Assembly (NCBI GenBank): GCA_011049795.1
Contig: DRHD01000302.1
Coordinates: forward strand, 1-11,821
Direction of reading: 5' to 3'
Length of the DNA: 11,821 nt
DNA from: Porticoccus sp.
GTDB taxonomy: Bacteria; Pseudomonadota; Gammaproteobacteria; Pseudomonadales; Porticoccaceae
In this document: piece by piece, positions 1 to 5,566 of the stretch
Layout of the letters: each line of letters opens with the position of its first letter
How positions within the stretch are numbered: position 1 is the first letter of the stretch
The notes under the pieces: model-generated
Told to the model about the DNA's origin: nothing
What the model saw: only the letters and a program-made list of their open reading frames with translations
Databases searched by the model: none
Made by a program: the position numbers and the translations under genes

Positions 1-446
1 CGATTAACCACACCACAGCAAGCCATTTTCCCCCATTCCTTGGGAACCTGCGGATCATATTTCCAGAGCAATTGGCCATTGCGTGCATCCAGCGCATAGA
101 CCGTACTCCAACTACCAGAGACATACATGACGCCATCAACGATCAGCGGAGTTGCCTCTAAACCTCGGCCATAGTCGGTTTCATAAAACCAGGCTAAACC
201 CAGCTGATCGACATTTCCATCATTAATTTTATCTAAAGCACTGTATCGCTGTTCATTATAATTTTTTCCATAACTGAGCCAATCGCCTGCGGCCTGCTGA
301 ACGATAGATTCGGTATTCACCGTACTGGTGACAGCACGGACAGCATCAAGATCCACATCAGCCTGAACAGGCTGAAAAATAAACAGGGTGATAACCGTTA
401 ACAAACAGCGTCGATAAAATGTAAGCGCGAGCAATGACAACTCCAT
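1..446 (-). CDS. PQQ-dependent dehydrogenase, N-terminal part (cut by window edge)
   Basis: A partial gene running off the left edge, with 148 full codons visible. A signal peptide is seen (hydrophobic core TVITLFIFQ, then VQA before DVDLD), so the product should be periplasmic. After it come the start of a quinoprotein beta-propeller (WLSYGKNYNEQRY, ATPLIVDGVMY, VYALDARNGQLLWKYDP) and the vicinal cysteine pair in CCGVVNR that is typical of PQQ alcohol dehydrogenases. Over 96 aligned residues, 59 are identical to the complete dehydrogenase at 5567-7729, so the two are paralogues. The expected role is oxidation of an alcohol or similar substrate with PQQ and a divalent metal. The metal ligands, catalytic Asp and any cytochrome domain lie outside the window, so the subtype is unknown. 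The ATG at 446 has no Shine-Dalgarno, whereas the TTG at codon 5 (434) has GGAG six bases ahead of it and could be the real start. Confidence 0.9.
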   Translation of the reverse strand, partial: MELSLLALTFYRRCLLTVITLFIFQPVQADVDLDAVRAVTSTVNTESIVQQAAGDWLSYGKNYNEQRYSALDKINDGNVDQLGLAWFYETDYGRGLEATPLIVDGVMYVSGSWSTVYALDARNGQLLWKYDPQVPKEWGKMACCGVVN

Positions 447-481
447 ACAGGGGAAATGACAATGTGGGTAAGGGTGAAGAC

Positions 482-526
482 GTTATAGTAGTCAGCCAGA
501 ATACGCTAAACACTATACGCTAAACA
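482..526 (-). promoter_or_regulatory. Candidate promoter with tandem 12-bp operator-like repeat upstream of the partial PQQ dehydrogenase
   Basis: Two exact copies of ATACGCTAAACA lie at 501-512 and 515-526, a 14-bp period separated by CT. Read leftward, a TATAAC hexamer (482-487) lies 17 bases from TTTAGC (505-510), which falls inside the first repeat copy. A repeat overlapping a -35 region upstream of the gene starting at 446 would suit a regulator binding site. The promoter hexamers are weak (5/6 and 3/6 to consensus), so the repeat is a fact and the function is inference. Confidence 0.3.
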
Positions 527-605
527 ATGGCTAAAGCAGTCAGAGTACATTGACAATTACAAACAGAGAAAATGTAGCCACGCACTTAAAAACCAATAGC
601 AACAT

Positions 606-1223
606 TTAGAAATTATCGGCATTTATACCTCGCTTATTCGCATAAAAAGCCTGGATCTCTTTCAAGTCGGCATCCATATCGCCCGTGGGCATAAATTTAG
701 GGCCGAAACCTATTTGCCTGGTATCACCATCAACAAAACCCAATATCAAGGGTATCTTGGCCTGTAGCGCTATATGGTAAAAACCGGTCTTCCAGCGATC
801 GACCTTGCTGCGGGTCCCTTCCGGCGGAATGACAACGGTCAATTGATCAACACTGGCAAAATAGTCCACCATTTGTTCAACCACATTATGTTTTTTACTG
901 CGGTCGATGGGAATACCGCCCAACCAGATCATCAGGCGTTTAATAGGGAATGGGAATAGCGCCGCTTTACCCATCCAATGAGCATCAAAGCGTAAAATAA
1001 ACGCTAGCAGTATGAACAGAGGGAAATCCCAGTTACTGGTATGCGGTACCGCAATAAGAATATATTTGGGATCGGTAGGCTGTTTTCCGACTATCCGCCA
1101 ACCAACTAACTTCATAATCACAATCGATAGCCACCGAAAGATCGTCCGCACACCGGGCGTTGCAAATATCGTTGTTTTTAATTGCGTAATATTTGAAGCC
1201 ATAATCGATTGCAACCCGCCCAT
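606..1223 (-). CDS. PlsC-like lysophospholipid acyltransferase family protein
   Basis: A 205-residue protein of the PlsC/glycerol-phosphate acyltransferase fold. The HX4D catalytic motif is H61-T-S-N-W-D66. Motif II is GGIPIDRS (102-109), motif III is PEGTRS (134-139) and motif IV is around IPLI (157-160). Such enzymes move an acyl group from acyl-ACP or acyl-CoA onto a lysophospholipid or another hydroxyl acceptor at the inner membrane. It is shorter than classical PlsC (about 240 residues) and belongs to a compact subfamily whose acceptor I cannot name. One hydrophobic N-terminal stretch (about 28-45) may associate with the membrane. Start choice is uncertain: the ATG at 1223 and the ATG seven codons in (1202) both lack a good Shine-Dalgarno. 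It is a single gene, divergent from the ada-like gene downstream in the map. Confidence 0.88.
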   Translation of the reverse strand: MGGLQSIMASNITQLKTTIFATPGVRTIFRWLSIVIMKLVGWRIVGKQPTDPKYILIAVPHTSNWDFPLFILLAFILRFDAHWMGKAALFPFPIKRLMIWLGGIPIDRSKKHNVVEQMVDYFASVDQLTVVIPPEGTRSKVDRWKTGFYHIALQAKIPLILGFVDGDTRQIGFGPKFMPTGDMDADLKEIQAFYANKRGINADNF

Positions 1224-1373
1224 CTTTTTTTATAAATGATAACAGTCTTTACTCTATCAGCACGATCCGCCCTACCGTGTTAGCACAAACACTAGCATAT
1301 CAAACGCGGGGACTCAGATAAATTAGCAAGTTTCGGCTAGCCAAGCTTTAAACCAGCCTTTACTGTAGAGCCC

Positions 1374-2222
1374 ATGAAACAAACGACCGAGCAACGCTAT
1401 TATCACACCGTTGAAAAAGCACTGGCCTTTATCCAACATAACCGGCATGAGCAACCCAGCCTTGCCAATATTGCTGAACACTGTGCCGTTAGCGAATTTC
1501 ATTTCCAGCGAATTTTCAATCAATGGGCCGGAGTCAGCCCCAAACAATTTTTACAAAGTCTCACTAAAGAGCAAGCCCGCACAAGACTGTTAAATGGCGA
1601 TAGTTTATTACAAGCCAGTAACGATAGCGGCCTATCATCCAGTAGCCGTCTCCATGATTTGTTTGTCACATTGGAAGCGGTAACGCCAGGGCAGATTAAA
1701 TCAGGCGGCGCAGGGGTCGATTTTTATTGTGGTGTTCATTCCACCCCGTTTGGTGATTGTTTTATCGCCAATACTGAACGCGGCATCCATCGCCTTGACT
1801 TTATAATGCCAGATAGCAGCATTGAATTTCATCTTAATAAGCTGCACCATGAATGGCCGCAGGCAAACATCAATCATCGCCCGGATTTAACCCAAGCCAT
1901 CATTCAAACGAGTTTTTCAAAGAGCGAAAAATCTAGCCCACTTAAACTCTGGGTTAAAGGTAGCCAATTTCAATTTAAAGTATGGGAAGCATTAATACGC
2001 ATACCGGAAGGCGCCTTATGCAGTTATAGAAGCATCGCTGAAGCCATCGATAAACCCTTAGCAGCGCGAGCGGTAGGCAGTGCCATTGCCAGCAATACAG
2101 TTGCCCTGCTAATCCCATGCCATCGCGTTATTCAAGCGAGTGGAACGCTAGGAAATTACCGCTGGGGAGCACAGCGCAAACAAGCACTGGTTGGTATGGA
2201 AGCTTGCAAACAGAACCGTTAA
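1374..2222 (+). CDS. Ada-like fused AraC-type HTH / methylated-DNA--protein-cysteine methyltransferase
   Basis: 282 residues. The N-terminal ~105 residues form an AraC-type helix-turn-helix (SLANIAEHCAVSEFHFQRIF at 29-48, then AGVSPKQF at 52-59). The C-terminal half (about 115-278) is an O6-alkylguanine-DNA alkyltransferase with the acceptor cysteine C249 in IPCHRVI, the conserved arginine and asparagine in ARAVGSAIASN (R232, N241), and the NYRWG loop (261-265). It should repair O6-methylguanine by irreversible self-alkylation and may also bind DNA as a regulator. The zinc-binding N-terminal domain of E. coli Ada, which accepts methyl groups from phosphotriesters and switches Ada into an activator, is absent, so any regulation must differ. 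The start ATG has a weak TAGAG five bases upstream. The gene is convergent with the nitroreductase, 24 bp apart. E. coli Ada is about 354 residues, so this is a natural shorter form, not an obvious truncation. Confidence 0.9.
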   Translation: MKQTTEQRYYHTVEKALAFIQHNRHEQPSLANIAEHCAVSEFHFQRIFNQWAGVSPKQFLQSLTKEQARTRLLNGDSLLQASNDSGLSSSSRLHDLFVTLEAVTPGQIKSGGAGVDFYCGVHSTPFGDCFIANTERGIHRLDFIMPDSSIEFHLNKLHHEWPQANINHRPDLTQAIIQTSFSKSEKSSPLKLWVKGSQFQFKVWEALIRIPEGALCSYRSIAEAIDKPLAARAVGSAIASNTVALLIPCHRVIQASGTLGNYRWGAQRKQALVGMEACKQNR

Positions 2223-2246
2223 ACGCTAACGACATGATTCTGTAAG

Positions 2247-2819
2247 CTATTGCCATGGCTGACAAAAGTCATCAACAGATAGTTCACGCAACGGCTTATA
2301 ATTACCATCGACAGACCCTAAATATAAAAATCCAACCAGCTCTTCATTAGCCTGTAGACCCAACCCCTGCTTTACCGTTTCATCATAAGCATTGGTTCCA
2401 GTACGCCATACTCCGGCAAACCCATGAGCATGAGCCGCTAGTAAAATCCCATGTGCAGCGCAACCCGCTGAAATGACCTGTTCAATCGCAGGAACTTTTG
2501 GATGCTCTTTGATACTTGCAACAACCACAATGATCAACGGGGAACGCAAAGCTTTCGCAGCCACTTTCTCCGCCTCCTGTTGCTCCATCGGAGACTCATT
2601 ATTATCCTGTCGGCGCTGCTGAGCCCCCGCAACAAATAACTGGCCTAAAGCCGTTCTACGTTCCCCTGCTATGGTTAAAAATCGCCAAGGGCGAAGCCAG
2701 GAATGATCAGGAGCCCTAAACGCCGCTTTCAACATATCATCCAAAACAGCCCCCTCAGGTGCTGGCTCACAAAGCCTTGGGGCAGAATTGCGCGTGTGTA
2801 GCAGGGTTATCGCATCCAT
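2247..2819 (-). CDS. YdjA-type NAD(P)H nitroreductase family flavoprotein
   Basis: A 190-residue nitroreductase-fold protein that resembles E. coli YdjA along its whole length: MDAITLLHTRNSAPRL at the start, RAPDHSWLRPWRF (35-47), KVP..EQ..SAGCA (108-121), GVWRTG (136-141) and GFLYLG (163-168). The RAPDHSWLRPW region contains residues that hold FMN in this family. The expected activity is flavin-dependent two-electron reduction of nitro compounds or another small acceptor with NAD(P)H, in the cytosol. The physiological substrate of this clade is not established. I chose the ATG at 2819 because it matches the YdjA N-terminus exactly. A longer reading from a TTG at 2882 adds 21 residues with no family similarity. 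It is a single gene, convergent with the ada-like gene and divergent from the HD-GYP gene. Confidence 0.9.
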   Translation of the reverse strand: MDAITLLHTRNSAPRLCEPAPEGAVLDDMLKAAFRAPDHSWLRPWRFLTIAGERRTALGQLFVAGAQQRRQDNNESPMEQQEAEKVAAKALRSPLIIVVVASIKEHPKVPAIEQVISAGCAAHGILLAAHAHGFAGVWRTGTNAYDETVKQGLGLQANEELVGFLYLGSVDGNYKPLRELSVDDFCQPWQ

Positions 2820-2961
2820 AAAATGACTATCTATAATTATAAAATGATGCCGAATAGTAGTGAGATTTGCCGGGATGGGCAAGTTGGGTGTTGATTAAAA
2901 TAGGTACAATTCCTCATTGCGATACCGGTTAGAACAAATAACCTATGCGTCTTGGAGTTCA

Positions 2962-2989
2962 TTGACTAGAATGTGTTAATAGATTGAAT
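2962..2989 (+). promoter_or_regulatory. Weak sigma-70-like promoter candidate for the HD-GYP gene
   Basis: TTGACT (2962-2967) is followed after 16 bases by TTGAAT (2984-2989), about 50 bases ahead of the GTG start at 3039, in an AT-rich divergent intergenic region. The -35 is good (5/6) and the -10 only fair (4/6). This is inference from motif matching alone. Confidence 0.25.
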
Positions 2990-3038
2990 TTAATAGATAA
3001 GTTGAATATTAACGTACATATGGAATGATCTAGATCTT

Positions 3039-4289
3039 GTGAAAAAAACCATCGTTCGACCCGGTCGTACTATCAAAGAAAATATCAAAACCCCGATTCC
3101 GGTCTCTGGCCTGAAAGTGGGTATGTACGTCTGTGAACTGGATCGTCCCTGGTTAGAAACCCCCTTTATTCTGCAAGGCTTTAAAATCACCAGTTTGGAT
3201 GAAATTGATACTATCGCTGAGCACTGTGAATTCGTTTATATCGAAGGTAGCGAAGATGCCTGGCTGGGCGCGGAAGAACGGTCAGTGTCGAATAAACCGA
3301 AAGCAAAAGTTAAAACCTACACCAACACCTCTACCAATAAACAAGAATATGGCCGGGCTGCCTCTATCCATGAAAATGCCAAAAATCTAACCCGCTCGTT
3401 TATGGATGATGTACGACTGGGCCAGGGTATTAATATTCAAGAAGTTAAAGCCAATGTCTCCCAGTGTGTCTCCAGCGTATTACGTAATCCCGACGCCATG
3501 ATGTGGATGGCGAAAATGCGTAAAAAAGACGAGTACACTACCGAGCACTCGCTTAACGTGGGTTTATTAGCAATCACCTTTGGCCGCCACCTCGGCGCCA
3601 GCGAGGAAGATCTCAATAAGCTGGGACTGGCAGGCATGCTGCATGATGTCGGTAAAATGCGTACCCCCAATGAAATTCTTAACAAGGAAAGCCAGTTATC
3701 TCTTGAAGAGTTCGACGTAATGAAATCTCACGCCCAGCATGGTAGAGATATATTAATGGCCCATAAAAATGTTTATCACGGTGCGGTAGATGTCGCCTAC
3801 AGCCACCACGAAGCTTTAGATGGCAGCGGCTACCCACGAAAAATCAAATCATCGGGTATTACCGACTTCACTCGCATTGTTACCCTGTGTGACGTGTATG
3901 ATGCGATTACCAGCGATCGTATTTATAAAAAGGGCCAGTCTTCTCTGGCAGCTTTAAAAATTCTCTACCAAAACAAGGGCACAAAGTTTGATCACAAATT
4001 AGTGGGAGAATTTATTAGCTGCATTGGACTTTACCCCCCAGGAAGTGTGGTAGAACTACAAAATGGACAGGTAGGTATAGTGATCAGCACCAACTATCGC
4101 CACCGCCACTTACCAAAAGTGTTATTATTGCGTGACGAAAATAAAATACCTCAGCCTGAGAAGGTTATCGATCTGGAGCGCTTTTCTAAAACCAGTAATA
4201 CCGACAACATGATCAAAACCGTTATCCCTAACGGCTCGCACGGCATACGCATTGAAAGTTACATTGAAAAAGGCTTAACCATCGATTAA
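3039..4289 (+). CDS. HD-GYP domain protein with N-terminal DUF3391, probable c-di-GMP phosphodiesterase
   Basis: 416 residues. An N-terminal DUF3391-type segment (GLKVGMYVCELDRPWLETPF, 24-43) leads into a linker and then an HD-GYP domain (about 165-330). Metal and signature residues are present: H170, H202-D203 in LHDVGK, H231, H256-H257, GYP at 264-266, and D285 in CDVYDAITSDR. The set looks intact, so hydrolysis of cyclic di-GMP to pGpG or GMP is likely. A C-terminal ~85-residue tail (PPGSVVELQNGQVGIVI onward) is common in this family. No signal peptide or membrane segment is seen, so the protein is predicted to be cytosolic. The start is GTG. No upstream ATG in this frame gives a better start, and the Shine-Dalgarno is poor, which suggests low expression. 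It is convergent with the esterase. Together with the PilZ protein at 9262-9672 it shows that c-di-GMP signalling operates in this organism. Confidence 0.93.
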   Translation: MKKTIVRPGRTIKENIKTPIPVSGLKVGMYVCELDRPWLETPFILQGFKITSLDEIDTIAEHCEFVYIEGSEDAWLGAEERSVSNKPKAKVKTYTNTSTNKQEYGRAASIHENAKNLTRSFMDDVRLGQGINIQEVKANVSQCVSSVLRNPDAMMWMAKMRKKDEYTTEHSLNVGLLAITFGRHLGASEEDLNKLGLAGMLHDVGKMRTPNEILNKESQLSLEEFDVMKSHAQHGRDILMAHKNVYHGAVDVAYSHHEALDGSGYPRKIKSSGITDFTRIVTLCDVYDAITSDRIYKKGQSSLAALKILYQNKGTKFDHKLVGEFISCIGLYPPGSVVELQNGQVGIVISTNYRHRHLPKVLLLRDENKIPQPEKVIDLERFSKTSNTDNMIKTVIPNGSHGIRIESYIEKGLTID

Positions 4290-4323
4290 TCCCTGGATTA
4301 AAATTTGAGGGGCAGTTGCCGTT

Positions 4324-5292
4324 TCAAGAAACACGTAAACCCCGCCGCAAAACATCTATCAATTCCTGCTGCTGACGCTTACTGACCGCAGCGCCACTCA
4401 TCATAGATGAGCCATGAAAAGTACCCGGGAAGGTATGCAACTCCACCGCGACCCCTGCCTGTAATAAGCGCAAACCATAAAGTACATCTTCATCACGTAA
4501 TGGATCAAACTCCATGGCCGATACATAAGCCGGCGGTAAACCACTCAGATCATCAGCTCTGGCAGGCGCTGCATAAACAGGGACATCATCGGACCCCGGC
4601 TGATAATCATCGCCCAAATAATATTGCCAGCTGTAAATCGCATTCGGCCTATTCCATAACGGGGTATCAATAAAATCTCGCATACTGGTGGTTTCTAATC
4701 GGTCATCCAGCTCAGGCATACCCAAAAACTGAAAACAAATACCTGGACCCGCTTTATCTCTGGCCATCAACGCCAAGCCTGCAGCCAACCCCCCGCCAGC
4801 GCTTTGACCGTAAATACCTATTCGCTTGGTATCTACCCCTAATACCTCAGCATTCTCATGCAACCATTGAAGACTGGCATAACAATCATCCAAACCCGCA
4901 GGAAAAGGATCTTCAGGGGCCAATCGATAATCGACCGATATCACCACAACACCTAATTCCGCCGCAATCGCCACAGCACCGGCATGCTCTGTATCAATAT
5001 TACCCACGACAAAACCACCACCATGGATATACAGCAAAGCCGGCACAGGGATATCTGACTGCCGATTTTTAGGCTGATAAATACGAACCTTTACATCCGG
5101 GGCATGATTCAAACCCGGAATGAATGTATCCTCCAAAGTCAGTGCACTGGTATCAAGGTCAGCATGTAAAGCGGTCATCATGTTAATGATCCCCTCCCGA
5201 GAAGCGATGGGATCTGAAAAATCACTCGCAGGTAACATGGGTACAACATCTGCAAATTCGGGATCGAAATTATAAGTCATGGAATATCTCAT
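4324..5292 (-). CDS. Alpha/beta hydrolase, hormone-sensitive lipase (HSL) family esterase
   Basis: 322 residues from the ATG at 5292. The HSL-family oxyanion motif HGGGF is at 90-94, the nucleophile S164 lies in GQSAGG, the acid D263 in EFDPLRDE, and the base H293 in TFHGS, so the catalytic triad is complete. DYRLAPEDPFPA (121-132) is another hallmark of the family. It should hydrolyse short-chain acyl or aryl esters in the cytosol, since no signal peptide is seen. The natural substrate cannot be read from sequence. The second ATG at 5280 (318 residues) has GAGA about six bases ahead and may be the true start. It follows the PQQ dehydrogenase in the same direction but is separated from it by the MITE-like element, which lies only about 36 bp before this start. 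Confidence 0.9.
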   Translation of the reverse strand: MRYSMTYNFDPEFADVVPMLPASDFSDPIASREGIINMMTALHADLDTSALTLEDTFIPGLNHAPDVKVRIYQPKNRQSDIPVPALLYIHGGGFVVGNIDTEHAGAVAIAAELGVVVISVDYRLAPEDPFPAGLDDCYASLQWLHENAEVLGVDTKRIGIYGQSAGGGLAAGLALMARDKAGPGICFQFLGMPELDDRLETTSMRDFIDTPLWNRPNAIYSWQYYLGDDYQPGSDDVPVYAAPARADDLSGLPPAYVSAMEFDPLRDEDVLYGLRLLQAGVAVELHTFPGTFHGSSMMSGAAVSKRQQQELIDVLRRGLRVS

Positions 5293-5372
5293 TCGAAAAA
5301 TAGTGATTTAAAGTGATCTCATCTCAATACTAATTAGACATAACGAGTATCCATCCATAAACACCCCGTTCT

Positions 5373-5400
5373 CGTCATTCCCGCGAAGGCGGGAATCCAG
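5373..5400 (+). repeat. Left hairpin repeat of the MITE-like element
   Basis: An eight-base-pair stem ATTCCCGC/GCGGGAAT (5377-5384 with 5389-5396) closes a GAAG loop. It is the exact reverse complement of the copy at 5511-5538. Ten extra bases (about 5363-5372) sit between this copy and its terminal repeat and are missing on the right side. Confidence 0.85.
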
Positions 5401-5510
5401 TTGCGATAACCCGGCCGTTTATTTCGACATCAAATTAATTCGCTAAACACTGTAATAATAGTGCTTTTTAATACTTTCTGTTTGTCAGCCGAGCCAATCA
5501 CTTCGCCGCT

Positions 5511-5538
5511 CTGGATTCCCGCCTTCGCGGGAATGACG
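5511..5538 (-). repeat. Right hairpin repeat of the MITE-like element
   Basis: The inverted copy of the left hairpin, with stem ATTCCCGC/GCGGGAAT (5515-5522 with 5527-5534) and loop CTTC. It joins directly to the terminal repeat without the ten-base insertion seen on the left. Read with the left copy, a transcript could fold into one long 28-bp stem. Confidence 0.85.
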
Positions 5539-5566
5539 TTTATGGATGGGCACTAATTAGACACAA

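Noticed and set aside
774..1239. Plus-strand reading frames of 61 and 75 codons over the acyltransferase
   Set aside because: They lie entirely opposite a gene with intact PlsC motifs and show no recognisable domain or ribosome binding site.
2820..2882. N-terminal extension of the nitroreductase from a TTG
   Set aside because: The 21 added residues have no match to YdjA, whose N-terminus begins exactly at the ATG at 2819.
4287..4300. TAATCC/GGATTA inverted repeat as a terminator between HD-GYP and esterase genes
   Set aside because: The stem is only six base pairs with a two-base loop, is AT-rich and has no following T tract.
5440..5452. CGCTAAACACT in the MITE core matching the repeat near 504-514
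   Set aside because: An 11-base match is expected by chance several times in a window of this size.
5377..5534. Hairpin repeats as a CRISPR array
   Set aside because: Only two copies, in inverted orientation, with no regular spacers and no cas genes.
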